From: DSAD01 sp036825155
GTDB taxonomy: Bacteria; Desulfobacterota; Desulfomonilia; UBA1062
Assembly: GCA_036825155.1 (NCBI GenBank)
Contig: DAISYU010000081.1
Span: 1-14,502, forward strand
Length of the DNA stretch: 14,502 bases
Direction: 5' to 3'
Shown here: piece after piece, positions 6,291 through 13,681 of the stretch
How positions within the stretch are numbered: position 1 is the first letter of the stretch
Layout of the letters: each line of letters starts with the position of its first letter
Translations under genes and position numbers: made by a program
The notes under the pieces: generated by a model
What the model was told of the DNA's origin: nothing
Seen by the model: the letters and a program-made list of their open reading frames with translations, nothing else
Databases searched by the model: none

Positions 6291-7382
6291 TTATGCGTGA
6301 GGCGGGTAATTTTTCAGATCGAGGGCCTGATCAAACCAGGAAAGAATGGCATTATTTTCCTCCCTGGGATAGGCATGGGCGAGGTCAGGTATGATACGAA
6401 GCGTCACATCAGCACCCGAGGCGCTAAGGGCTTTGCATCCAGAGACGGCCCTGGAAACCGGGAACATCCAGTCATGAGCGCCATGAACCCAGAAGATACG
6501 TCTGCCCTGTGCTGCAGAGAGGTCCATGGGAGCCAGTACCCCTGATACCACTGCCACAGCAGTGAAGGGAGACAGTGTTCGCAGACCGCATATAAGGGCA
6601 AAGGTGGCACCATCGGAAATTCCGGTGATCATGATGCGGTCTGTGTCAATCCGGTATAGCGCAAGGAGGTCCTCACACGCGCGCAACAAATGATCAAGAT
6701 CCTCCTCAGGCCTGCTGATGGACCAGGTAGTCCCTCGAGAAGTGGGGGCAAGGAGGATAAAACCCCTGCCCCTGGCCTCGCGCAGCCATGTCCAGAGAAA
6801 ATCACGACCATGACCGAACCCTCCGTGGAGAGCGACAACCATAGGCCATGTCCGCGAGTCATCATATGATTCGGGCACATACAGTGACAGACTGCCCCGG
6901 GCATAGGGATTGTCTTCAAGGCCGGTATGGCGGATGCCAACAGGAACATGAGCGTTCCCTGGGGTTCGGTCCGTCTTGAGGATGTACCCTCGCACCGCTT
7001 CTTCCAGAAAGAATTCGTTGATCGCAGAGCGCTCATAACAAAAAGGGTACAGAATCTCCTGTACTCTGCAGATTTTACGGCCTGCACGCAGAACATTCAT
7101 CATCCCCTGCTGAATATCGCCTGCGGGGGTGATGAGGTACACTGCCCGGATAATCTCTTCGGCCGCACGTTCGAGTACATCACACAAGGCCTGTCCGGCC
7201 TCACTCCCGTGACCCGACCGTGATCGATTCAGGTCCTGGTCAAGCAGTTCCTGAATCGGCATGAGCATCTCATGGAGGTCCGCCAGATTCAACGGATGGA
7301 ACCGCCGCTGAACCTTTTCAAAAATCCTCAACGCCTCAATGACATGACCACACAACTCACTCAACGCCACGTTCCCAAACAT
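6291..7382 (-). CDS. Alpha/beta hydrolase (esterase/phospholipase-like) with a helical N-terminal domain
   Basis: Residues about 160-355 form an alpha/beta hydrolase: the oxyanion-type HGG (186-188), the nucleophile elbow GISDG (254-258, Ser256), and probable acid and base at Asp304 (HGAHDWMFP) and His336 (DLAHAYPR). This arrangement fits carboxylesterases and the predicted-esterase/phospholipase group, which cleave ester bonds in small or lipid substrates. Residues 1-130 are a separate helical region rich in Glu, Arg and Leu with no motif I recognise; such an extension is unusual and may bind a partner or a substrate. No signal peptide is seen, so it is probably cytoplasmic. The ATG at 7382 overlaps another ATG (7386) belonging to a nine-codon frame; AGGA lies 12 bases upstream. 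It follows the beta-propeller gene by 70 bp and may be co-transcribed with it. Confidence 0.82.
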   Translation of the reverse strand: MFGNVALSELCGHVIEALRIFEKVQRRFHPLNLADLHEMLMPIQELLDQDLNRSRSGHGSEAGQALCDVLERAAEEIIRAVYLITPAGDIQQGMMNVLRAGRKICRVQEILYPFCYERSAINEFFLEEAVRGYILKTDRTPGNAHVPVGIRHTGLEDNPYARGSLSLYVPESYDDSRTWPMVVALHGGFGHGRDFLWTWLREARGRGFILLAPTSRGTTWSISRPEEDLDHLLRACEDLLALYRIDTDRIMITGISDGATFALICGLRTLSPFTAVAVVSGVLAPMDLSAAQGRRIFWVHGAHDWMFPVSRAVSGCKALSASGADVTLRIIPDLAHAYPREENNAILSWFDQALDLKNYPPHA

Positions 7383-7438
7383 TCATGGTTTCTGTCCTAC
7401 ACATCCCTTTACATCTTCCTTGCTCTCTATGGACCATG

Positions 7439-7450
7439 AAGAACGTTCTT
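7439..7450 (-). terminator. 12-base palindrome just after the propeller gene
   Basis: AAGAACGTTCTT is a perfect palindrome starting two bases after the TAA stop (7453-7455). It has no T tract and could equally be a protein-binding site before the hydrolase gene. Confidence 0.3.
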
Positions 7451-7452
7451 AT

Positions 7453-8595
7453 TTATTGCTCTGAAAACGTACCGCGCACAAATACCGGATAATATATGCC
7501 CTCGTCAGCAAGTAGGCGATCCATGTCCATTGAATTCACCGCATAGGTGAAGACAAGGTCTGCCCCGGTGAGACCCCGGTGTGATTTGCCTGCATAGATG
7601 AGCAGGGTCGAATCCTTCTTCTCAGGTGGATCATAGAAGGGTTTTGGATCTGACCAGGGCCCGGTGATTTGTGGTGCGGTTCGATAGGAGAGACAAGGGT
7701 CTGTAAGGCTCATGGTCTGAACCTGCAGAAAACATCTTCGTGAAGGTTCGTAGTGAACAGTGAACTCCATCTGTGCGCTAGAAAAGAGCGGAGCAGGTCT
7801 GCCTGCGAGTTCATCATGTCGCACCCATCTGTTGTGGCTGCCTTCCCACCACTGCATGTGCATCAACTCCCCCTTGAGAACATCGGATATCTTCCAGCGG
7901 ACCAGATACGCATCGTGTGCCGTCCCATCCGCTCCAAACGCATAGAGATGTTCCTCAACCGCAAGGACGCTTGCCGAGCCTATGACAATACCCGAACCGA
8001 CCTTCGGGACAGCAAGCCAGGTGACGTTCCAATCAGAAGGAGCAGAGTCGGGATTGTCGATTAGAACAGCCGAGAAGCCCGCGACATCAAATCCCAGCTC
8101 ATTGTCACTCCGTTGTATCTTCATGAGAAAGATGATGAGCTTATCCGCAAGGAGGGTCCCTCCTCCTGGCCAGAACCACTGTTCGTCCCCATCGCCAAAA
8201 AAGGATGAAGGCATGTGGTCCTTCTCTCCCCAGTAAAAGGTGATCGACGCTGTCGAGGGATCAGTGCCATGCTGAACAGCAAGGCTGTTTCTCACCACAG
8301 TTGCGTTGGTCCTGTCTCTGGTTATTCCCGGATCGATGAAGCTGTCGCCGAAGAGCCACAGCACCCTGTACCCTCCCAGATCAACCGAATACGCGCCATC
8401 GCCGCCCAACCAGTGTTGATCGCTATGAAAAAGGGCGTCCGCCTCGGGCCACGGGACTGCAGTAATAGTATATTCAGATTGCGCCGGTATATCTGCCGGC
8501 AGATAAGCAGCACAGCCCCACCATGAAATGACCGCACTAAAGATGAGACAGAGAAGAAGAGCATGCCTCCTGCCTGACAGGTTCTCTCTTGTCAT
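7453..8595 (-). CDS. Envelope beta-propeller protein, DUF4185-like
   Basis: This 380-residue protein starts with an arginine-rich n-region and a hydrophobic stretch (residues 11-27) ending in WWGC, so it is exported and perhaps lipidated at Cys28, although Trp at -3 is atypical for a lipobox. The body has the repeated strand pattern of a five-bladed propeller similar to DUF4185/DUF5005 proteins and GH43-like glycosidases: HWLGGDGAYSVDLGG and VLWLFGDSFID (near residues 60-88), WFWPGGG, then TGPWSDPKPFYDPP, a typical blade motif. Such proteins often bind or cleave sugars, but I see no assured catalytic residues. The start at 8595 is favoured over an upstream one at 8637 because AGAGGA lies eight bases before it. 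Neighbours are the DUF362 gene upstream and the hydrolase downstream. Confidence 0.72.
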   Translation of the reverse strand: MTRENLSGRRHALLLCLIFSAVISWWGCAAYLPADIPAQSEYTITAVPWPEADALFHSDQHWLGGDGAYSVDLGGYRVLWLFGDSFIDPGITRDRTNATVVRNSLAVQHGTDPSTASITFYWGEKDHMPSSFFGDGDEQWFWPGGGTLLADKLIIFLMKIQRSDNELGFDVAGFSAVLIDNPDSAPSDWNVTWLAVPKVGSGIVIGSASVLAVEEHLYAFGADGTAHDAYLVRWKISDVLKGELMHMQWWEGSHNRWVRHDELAGRPAPLFSSAQMEFTVHYEPSRRCFLQVQTMSLTDPCLSYRTAPQITGPWSDPKPFYDPPEKKDSTLLIYAGKSHRGLTGADLVFTYAVNSMDMDRLLADEGIYYPVFVRGTFSEQ

Positions 8596-8709
8596 GAACG
8601 TGATCCTCTCAAAAAGGCTTGTACTACTCCGTCCCAATCGACAGGCCCTCCGACTGAAATACCCGGCCTGCTAGATGAAAGCCTCAACCAGGGATGGGGC
8701 TGTTTCACC

Positions 8710-8748
8710 CCCTCATAATCTCTGAAGATCTACCCCCTTCTATGAGGG
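8710..8748 (-). terminator. Inverted repeat at the stop codon of the DUF362 gene
   Basis: CCCTCATA (8710-8717) and TATGAGGG (8741-8748) are perfect complements with a 23-base loop. The TAG stop (8740-8742) overlaps one arm. No T tract follows. Confidence 0.4.
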
Positions 8749-9762
8749 ATTCCATCCTATCTCTGAAGCGTAGGTAAACTGCCGCTGCCATGGGATATGC
8801 GGGTGTGCCGCATTGATGGGTCCTTCGCCCATGCGGCGTATGGATTCGGCATCGATACCCACCGGGTCGTTTCCAATTATGAATCCGATGTCAGGTGCTA
8901 TGATCTCCTGCTCCCCGGGGAGGCAGTCACAATCAGCACTGATATTGATCAGAGCATTGATCAGGACCGTCCTGCCCCTGATACGATTCCATACGGCTGC
9001 TGCTGTCTCAACGAGCTTTTCCTGGAAAACGTCCATATCTCCTGAAAAAAAGATCTTCAGGGCCATTTCGGGACACAGCCCGATACACTGTGCACAGCCG
9101 ATGCACTTTTCCAGGTCATAGGTGGGAAATTCATCGCCCTTAATGTCTGCCGCACCGGTGGGGCAGACATCGACACAGACCCCGCAGCGTGTACACCTCC
9201 TTTTGAGCAGTACCGGAGATGCATCGGCATGCATTCGCTGCTTTTGGGCCCGGGAGGCGAATCCCATGGACAGGTTCTTGATCGCACCCCCGAAACCGGT
9301 CCCCAGGTGGCCCTTGAAATGGGAGAAGATAACAAACCCTTTTGCCTTATCGATGACAGAGGCCACCTGTACTGTCTCGAAGTGTTTCAAATCACATGGA
9401 ATATCAGTTACATCCGCCCCATCCATTCCATCTGCAATCACCACTTCGCAGCCGAGATAATCCCGGGTATAGCCATGTTCAGCAGCTGTCTTGAGCGAGT
9501 CCTCGCCTTTGCGTCGCCCCCCTGAATAGAGCACCGTGGTGTCGAAGATGAAGGGCTGCACCCCTATTTCCTTGAGCCATCGGACAATCTCCCGTGCATA
9601 TTCCGGTGGCAGGTAACTGTGGTTGCCCAATTCACCCCAGTGAAGTTTGACTCCGACGGAGTTGCCCGGTTGAAATGGATGCTCAATTTTTTCCAGAAGT
9701 CTCTTGAGAGAGGCTGTTGCCTCCTGTTGAGATCCTCCTGAGGGCATAAAAAGGTGTTCCAT
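8740..9762 (-). CDS. DUF362 protein with two 4Fe-4S ferredoxin clusters
   Basis: Residues 30-170 fit DUF362: VGVKLHWGELGNHSYLPPE near the start, then FSHFKGHLGTGFGGAIKNLSMG (146-167). They are followed by a bacterial ferredoxin module with two CxxCxxCxxxCP sites, Cys190/193/196/200 and Cys220/223/226/230, each expected to hold a 4Fe-4S cluster. A C-terminal region (to residue 340) with GNDPVGIDAESI completes the family pattern. Such proteins are common in anaerobes and are assumed to be redox-active, but their reaction is not established. No signal peptide is visible. The start at 9762 gives the expected N-terminus but lacks a clear Shine-Dalgarno sequence. The gene lies 147 bp after the HDOD gene and 144 bp before the propeller gene. 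Confidence 0.9.
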   Translation of the reverse strand: MEHLFMPSGGSQQEATASLKRLLEKIEHPFQPGNSVGVKLHWGELGNHSYLPPEYAREIVRWLKEIGVQPFIFDTTVLYSGGRRKGEDSLKTAAEHGYTRDYLGCEVVIADGMDGADVTDIPCDLKHFETVQVASVIDKAKGFVIFSHFKGHLGTGFGGAIKNLSMGFASRAQKQRMHADASPVLLKRRCTRCGVCVDVCPTGAADIKGDEFPTYDLEKCIGCAQCIGLCPEMALKIFFSGDMDVFQEKLVETAAAVWNRIRGRTVLINALINISADCDCLPGEQEIIAPDIGFIIGNDPVGIDAESIRRMGEGPINAAHPHIPWQRQFTYASEIGWNPS

Positions 9763-9789
9763 AAGAAAATTCTACTACAAATCACAGGG

Positions 9790-9827
9790 TAAAAAAATAA
9801 AAACCTTTGGCCCCGGGCTTGCTGAGG
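9790..9827 (-). terminator. Possible T-tract terminator after the HDOD gene
   Basis: On the minus strand a GC-rich stretch around GCCCGGGGCC is followed by TTTTTATTTTTTT. The stem is irregular and short, so only the T tract supports termination. It would separate the HDOD and DUF362 transcripts. Confidence 0.25.
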
Positions 9828-9909
9828 ATTCGAAATGTTTGCTGGGGCAGACCGGGGGTCCGGGATTTCAGTACCGGAATCTCCTGTGAAGGTGGCCGAA
9901 GAGAGCTTG

Positions 9910-10944
9910 CTAGTCTTCCCGGGTGGTTTTATCCACGTAATCGGCCATGTCCGCCATAATATCACCGATATCGTCCCGACCAAGGTGAAGGTGTTCCAGG
10001 GCCTTTTCATGAATGTGATAGAGCATGCCATCTATCCCGGCACCGATCCCGCTCATGATGGCGATGGCGTCAGCCATGTGAACGATGTACGAGAGAATGT
10101 CATCGCCCGAGGGCGTGGGATCATGATGGTAGCGGATGGACAGGGCAATATGATGCGGTATCTGCCACTGTTCGCAAACCTCGGAGGCAAGTTCGGCATG
10201 ATCGAATCCGAGGATCTCCTTCTCCGCTAGCAGGAACGATTCCTTCCCATCCTGAACAAATGCCTGAAACTTCTCTTTCCGTTCAAGAACATAGGGATCG
10301 AGAATGATCTTGCCCACATCATGTATCAGACCTGCGGCAAAGGCATCCTGCTCCAGGGAGGGATGAACTTTTTTTGCTATGATCTGGGAACCGGTGGCGA
10401 CAGCCAGAGAATGGGACCAGAGGTCGCCGGAGGCAAGATCGTATCCCTCAAGAGTCTTGCCCAGTATCTCTGACGAACACGCCAGATTGAGGAGTTCCAT
10501 GAGGGTCTGACCGCCGAGCACAACCGTTGCATGCTGGACCGACGATACATTGCCGCTGAGCCCGTAGTAGGGAGAATTTGCCATTTTCAGGATCCGCGTT
10601 ACGATTCCCTGGTCAGTCTCTATAACCTTTGCAAGGTCGCTGAAACTGGAATCAGGATCTGCAAGGACTTTCCGTGCCTTCTGGACGACCTGGGGCATGG
10701 GCGGCAGGTCCTTGAGAGTCCTGAAAATCCTGTCTTTCAGCGTCTGTCCGCTGTCATTTTCCTGAGCTGAATCAGAAACCTGCGGTGTTCGAACAGGATC
10801 CGCTGAATCAGCCTTGTCCTGAAGATGTATCTCTATCCTGCTTTTACAGTTGGGACAGGGCATGGAAATATCACCGCTGTATGCCTTGAGATGCTCCTCG
10901 GCTATCGTATATTCCTTTTTACATTGCGGGCATTGTATCTTCAC
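9910..10944 (-). CDS. Zinc-ribbon plus HDOD-domain signalling protein
   Basis: The protein opens with a small zinc ribbon (CPQC at residues 5-8, CPNC at 30-33) like those of the MJ0042/zinc_ribbon_5 type. A polar linker (about 42-67) leads to an HDOD domain (from about residue 69): RTLKDLPPMPQVVQKA, VIETDQGIVTRILKMANSPYYG, then the His-Asp pair in GLIHDVGKIILD (His208, Asp209). HDOD proteins are regulators related to HD hydrolases but often lacking their activity; they occur in chemotaxis, stress and second-messenger circuits. I start at GTG 10944 (344 residues) because GAGG lies seven bases upstream; the longer TTG start at 10992 has no binding site and would put 16 residues before the zinc ribbon. 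The CheD-like gene lies 126 bp upstream on the same strand, which hints at a shared signalling role. Confidence 0.88.
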   Translation of the reverse strand: MKIQCPQCKKEYTIAEEHLKAYSGDISMPCPNCKSRIEIHLQDKADSADPVRTPQVSDSAQENDSGQTLKDRIFRTLKDLPPMPQVVQKARKVLADPDSSFSDLAKVIETDQGIVTRILKMANSPYYGLSGNVSSVQHATVVLGGQTLMELLNLACSSEILGKTLEGYDLASGDLWSHSLAVATGSQIIAKKVHPSLEQDAFAAGLIHDVGKIILDPYVLERKEKFQAFVQDGKESFLLAEKEILGFDHAELASEVCEQWQIPHHIALSIRYHHDPTPSGDDILSYIVHMADAIAIMSGIGAGIDGMLYHIHEKALEHLHLGRDDIGDIMADMADYVDKTTRED

Positions 10945-11070
10945 AGCAAATCCTCTGATGCGATCCAAGTTCGGTTGAATAACCCCACCCAAAGCAAGGT
11001 CTCGTCCTGTCGTATTCCCTGTTCATGTAGTGTGTGCATGTCCATTTTCCGACCAATTTATCGTATTTCC

Positions 11071-11502
11071 TTAAGAAATTTTTATTTTACCTTCATCAAT
11101 ATTAAGGATCATTGTCCTCAGTTTTGTCCCGCCGACACTTTCTATCTTTACACTGAGGTGGTTCTTTGCCAGCACCTCTTTGACGGCCGAAACCAGGCCC
11201 GAACCGACATTGTCCTGGGACGAAAGCATTGAAGACCCGCCGGCAATGGCTACGGACAACCCTTCATGAGCCTGTTTCTTCTTGAATTCATCAAGGACAT
11301 AATCAATGGCGGTATCCGCAAAATATGCCGGATTCTGGGGATTCTTGATCTGGGAAAACCCGCGAAGAACATGGATCCCTGCCGCCAGCTTCTGTCTGGG
11401 ATTAAAGACAATGATACCGACTCCGGTGGCTATTTTGTCTATCCACAAAAGACCTTCGTGGGCAAATTCACATTTCATGGGTTTTACAGCAGTTGTTTTC
11501 AT
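11071..11502 (-). CDS. CheD-like protein lacking the catalytic cysteine (probable pseudoenzyme)
   Basis: The whole 143 residues follow the CheD fold. CheD deamidates glutamines of chemoreceptors and, in some bacteria, binds CheC. Recognisable parts are YFADTAIDYVLDEFKKK (60-76), VAIAGGSSM (84-92), NVG (98-100) and VGGTKLRTMILNIDEGKIKI (123-142). The catalytic site is altered: where family members have a Gly-Ser-Cys-Val, this protein has ATGVG (25-29), so Gly27 stands in for the nucleophilic Cys, and Ile21 falls where a catalytic Thr is expected. His44 (IHVL) is kept. These positions rest on my recall of the Thermotoga CheD sequence. The frame is intact, with AAGGA five bases before the ATG, so it is not a broken gene. 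It may bind a partner, such as a CheC-type phosphatase or receptor, without deaminating it. No other chemotaxis gene is in the window. Confidence 0.78.
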   Translation of the reverse strand: MKTTAVKPMKCEFAHEGLLWIDKIATGVGIIVFNPRQKLAAGIHVLRGFSQIKNPQNPAYFADTAIDYVLDEFKKKQAHEGLSVAIAGGSSMLSSQDNVGSGLVSAVKEVLAKNHLSVKIESVGGTKLRTMILNIDEGKIKIS

Positions 11503-11692
11503 GGTGTTCCTTAAATCGTTATTCCCTTTCTATAACATTTCATGTGAATCATTATCGAAAGAACACATAAAAAAGTTTAATTCAAAAAAGAACTGTTTAC
11601 ACAGAGATATCGACCTGGTAGTCATGACGGATTCATCAGGACTCTAGCCGGGACGGGTGGTATGACTGGTTCAAACAAGAAAAGGGGGTCGG

Positions 11693-11707
11693 TTACTTCG
11701 CAAGTAA
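11693..11707 (-). terminator. Hairpin over the stop codon of the TPR gene
   Basis: TTACTT (11693-11698) and AAGTAA (11702-11707) pair around a three-base loop; the TAA stop (11693-11695) is in the arm. The stem is only six pairs and AT-rich, so stability is low. Confidence 0.3.
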
Positions 11708-12586
11708 AAAACACTTCTTGGAGGTGAGATCCATCCGCCAATTCGTGATCACTCCCTCTTCGACAGTCAGCGTATCGCCGGATATTCTTCTGTATCGAAA
11801 ATGCGTCCCATTCGTGAGGAGACCTTCACCCCTTTTGTCAAAGATCATGCTCCCGTTCCACACATCGAAATTCGGCGCATATTTAAACGGATTATCCGGA
11901 CTTCCCGAGAAACGGAAACCGGTTCCGTCAGATGACGTGAGCATAACGAGATATCCGCTCTTCGTCGGATCTGTCAGATCCAGAACGGTTTGATAACTGT
12001 CCGCACTTGCCTTCCAGTTCTCAGGAGGAGCATTGTCCGGATTGATTATCTGCAGCATTCGTTTTGTCCAGGAAAAATAAATGCTGGAATCACCGAGCTC
12101 ATGTAATGCGGCAAAGGCTTTATTGGCATCCTCATATCTGCCCATCTTGAGGTAGTTCACCCCCATAGACTGATACAGGGGAGTGTATTTTGGATCGATC
12201 TCAAGGGCTTTTGCATAGCTCTCCTCCATATCCTTGTATCTCTCCAGCTCAAAAAGAGCCATGCTGAGGTTTACCCAGACAAGTGCATTTTTCGGGTCTA
12301 TCTTCAGATACTCCTGGTACGATTTCAAGGCCATCTCGTGATTCTTCATCTGCCAGTATATCTGGCCCTTGAGCTGCCAGGCCTCCTTGTGACGCTTGTT
12401 TATCTTGAGCGCCTCATCGCTGAGGCTCATTGCAGTGTCCCAATCCCCTTTTTCCCAGGCGGTCTGGGCCTTGATGTATGCATCCTGTGCGGATTTCAGC
12501 GAGGTCTCGGCATATAATACGCCCTGGGACAAAATCAGTATTACAGTTATTGCAGACAACATCGTCGCTTTCTTCATCCAATGCAT
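11693..12586 (-). CDS. Exported TPR-repeat protein
   Basis: The 297-residue protein begins with a clear signal peptide (residues 1-26, MHWMKKATMLSAITVILILS..., ending LYA) and then has about four tetratricopeptide repeats (roughly residues 34-67, 68-101, 102-135, 136-169), marked by A-x-x-A-W-E-K-G-D-W, Y-Q-E-Y-L-K-I-D-P, Y-A-K-A-L-E-I-D-P. TPRs bind other proteins, so this is likely a periplasmic scaffold or assembly factor. The last 110 residues (from about 190) are beta-rich, with GTGFRFSG, FDKRGEGLLTNG and TLTVEEGVITNW, and I do not recognise that domain. ATG 12586 is chosen because AGGAGG lies five bases upstream and the signal peptide must be N-terminal; the frame stays open for 42 codons upstream (to a TTG at 12712). 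A promoter lies at 12729-12757. Confidence 0.82.
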   Translation of the reverse strand: MHWMKKATMLSAITVILILSQGVLYAETSLKSAQDAYIKAQTAWEKGDWDTAMSLSDEALKINKRHKEAWQLKGQIYWQMKNHEMALKSYQEYLKIDPKNALVWVNLSMALFELERYKDMEESYAKALEIDPKYTPLYQSMGVNYLKMGRYEDANKAFAALHELGDSSIYFSWTKRMLQIINPDNAPPENWKASADSYQTVLDLTDPTKSGYLVMLTSSDGTGFRFSGSPDNPFKYAPNFDVWNGSMIFDKRGEGLLTNGTHFRYRRISGDTLTVEEGVITNWRMDLTSKKCFLLAK

Positions 12587-12728
12587 TCCATCCTCCTCAC
12601 GTCTCCAATCGATGATAAGATTCAGCACTTCACTCTCGCCTACCCCATCGACGTACGGCCGGAACCTTCCATACTCCACCACGTCCGGCATGCTCCAATT
12701 CCATCGAGACAACTCTATGACCCGATCT

Positions 12729-12757
12729 TTTATATCTGTATCTCGATAGTTTGTAAA
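12729..12757 (-). promoter_or_regulatory. Sigma70-type promoter for the TPR gene
   Basis: TTTACA (12757-12752) and TATAAA (12734-12729) on the minus strand are separated by 17 bases; each hexamer matches consensus at five of six positions. Transcription would start near 12722, giving a leader of about 135 bases before the ATG at 12586. Confidence 0.6.
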
Positions 12758-12861
12758 TCCCCTTCACCCATATGAAAAAATACATCACGGATTATTATCG
12801 TAATCGAAGGTATGACCCGGAGTACAGGCCTTCATATACCGCAACACTTTGCTGGCGGAAA

Positions 12862-12890
12862 CAGCAGGAGAAAGGGACCTCTCACTGCTG
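12862..12890 (-). terminator. Terminator-like hairpin at the end of the PGPGW gene
   Basis: CAGCAG-GAGA (12862-12871) pairs with TCTC-A-CTGCTG (12880-12890), a ten-pair stem with one bulged base and an eight-base loop. The stop codon (12882-12884) is inside the arm. On the minus strand only TTT follows. Confidence 0.5.
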
Positions 12891-13388
12891 CGACATCCTC
12901 TCCGGGGAATCAGGGTCGTCGGTGGTCTGAGACGTACATGCAGCTTCTTCAGGAACCAGTCCCTGCGCCTGGCAGTGGGGCAGTTCAAGAGGATCTTTAC
13001 CGGCCCTTGTTCGCATCCAGTTTATGGTTCGCACCACCGTGTGCTGCTCGATTATGCGGCATTCCAGTGCCCGCTTTTTCGGAAAGCTGATCAGGGTAAT
13101 CCCGATAAGGATAGTAAGGATCCCCTGCCCCGGGAGCACAAGCATTGCAAGACCCGCACTGATGAAGATCACACCAAAGATATTCTTTATAACGGTGGTG
13201 ATGAGCCGTTCAAAAGGATGCTGCCTGCGGAATTGCTTCAGGTGTTGTTTATCATACATGAAATAGTCTGCGGGCATTCGTATTATGAGGATGGGAACGA
13301 GCAGCAGGGTGAGAAAAAAGGTGACAAGCGAAAGTACGCCCAGATACCCTATGAGTGTTTCGTGAATCCTGATCCATTCAATAATCAT
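12882..13388 (-). CDS. PGPGW-type inner-membrane protein
   Basis: The 168-residue protein has two hydrophobic regions: residues 11-38 (one membrane span) and 68-103, the latter interrupted by LVLPGQGILTILIG, which fits the putative transmembrane family PF09656 named after its PGPGW motif. Between them lies a basic loop (KQFRRQHPFERL, about 51-62). The last 60 residues are soluble and end in a disordered, acidic tail. Family function is unknown. GAGGT lies seven bases before the ATG. The stop of the predicted 47-residue frame upstream overlaps this start (13378-13388), so the two are probably translationally coupled, under the promoter at 13586-13614. Confidence 0.75.
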   Translation of the reverse strand: MIIEWIRIHETLIGYLGVLSLVTFFLTLLLVPILIIRMPADYFMYDKQHLKQFRRQHPFERLITTVIKNIFGVIFISAGLAMLVLPGQGILTILIGITLISFPKKRALECRIIEQHTVVRTINWMRTRAGKDPLELPHCQAQGLVPEEAACTSQTTDDPDSPERMSQQ

Positions 13389-13521
13389 GGGGACACCTCA
13401 CACAACGCCTGCATGAAATCATGGCCTCCAAGTACGTCAGGGCTGTCTTGAGCTTGATAAACGTATGCCCGAAATCCAGTTTTGACTCGACTTCGGCGAA
13501 CTCCCGGTGTGTCGGCAACAA
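13378..13521 (-). CDS. Predicted 47-residue microprotein with a CxxCxxC motif, TTG start
   Basis: A short minus-strand frame begins at TTG 13521, with GGAG five bases upstream, and ends in a TGA at 13378-13380, 11 bases inside the PGPGW gene. Third codon positions are GC-rich, like the neighbours, which supports real coding; a conflicting frame in the same place (ATG 13549 to 13385, 54 codons) does not show that bias. The product has a charged helical middle (REFAEVESKLDFGHTF... to LEAMI) and ends SCRRCVRCPHDY, with Cys37, Cys40 and Cys43 (CxxCxxC) that could bind a metal. I know no family for it. It lies 65 bases after a near-consensus promoter and is probably co-translated with the membrane protein. 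It could instead be the remnant of a longer lost gene. Confidence 0.5.
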   Translation of the reverse strand: MLPTHREFAEVESKLDFGHTFIKLKTALTYLEAMISCRRCVRCPHDY

Positions 13522-13585
13522 ATCTGCTCCGTAAAAAAACGTGTTTCATGAATACACACTGCAATGCTCATATGGTTCAAAAAAT

Positions 13586-13614
13586 ATTATGATCGACGAA
13601 TACCCGCCTGTCAA
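13586..13614 (-). promoter_or_regulatory. Near-consensus sigma70 promoter for the microprotein/PGPGW pair
   Basis: On the minus strand TTGACA (13614-13609) is a perfect -35 and CATAAT (13591-13586) a five-of-six -10, with an ideal 17-base spacer. The start point would be near 13579, giving a leader of about 58 bases to the TTG at 13521. It is the best promoter match in the window and shows that this unit is transcribed separately from the TetR gene. Confidence 0.7.
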
Positions 13615-13660
13615 GACCGCGTGCAGTCTCATGGCCGTATGCATATGAACCTGTCCGCCG

Positions 13661-13681
13661 CTTGTGTTAACGCGTTACAAG
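13661..13681 (-). terminator. Palindrome over the stop codon of the TetR gene
   Basis: CTTGT (13661-13665) pairs with ACAAG (13677-13681), and inside them AACGCGTT (13669-13676) is a perfect palindrome, with three bulged bases (13666-13668). The TAA stop (13667-13669) lies within. No T tract follows. Confidence 0.35.

Noticed and set aside
11065..11079. ATTTC/GAAAT hairpin at the stop of the CheD-like gene
   Set aside because: Only five AT-rich pairs; too weak to list as a feature on its own.
12849..13451. Plus-strand frame of 200 codons
   Set aside because: Antisense to the PGPGW membrane gene and the microprotein; basic, repeat-free and without motif.
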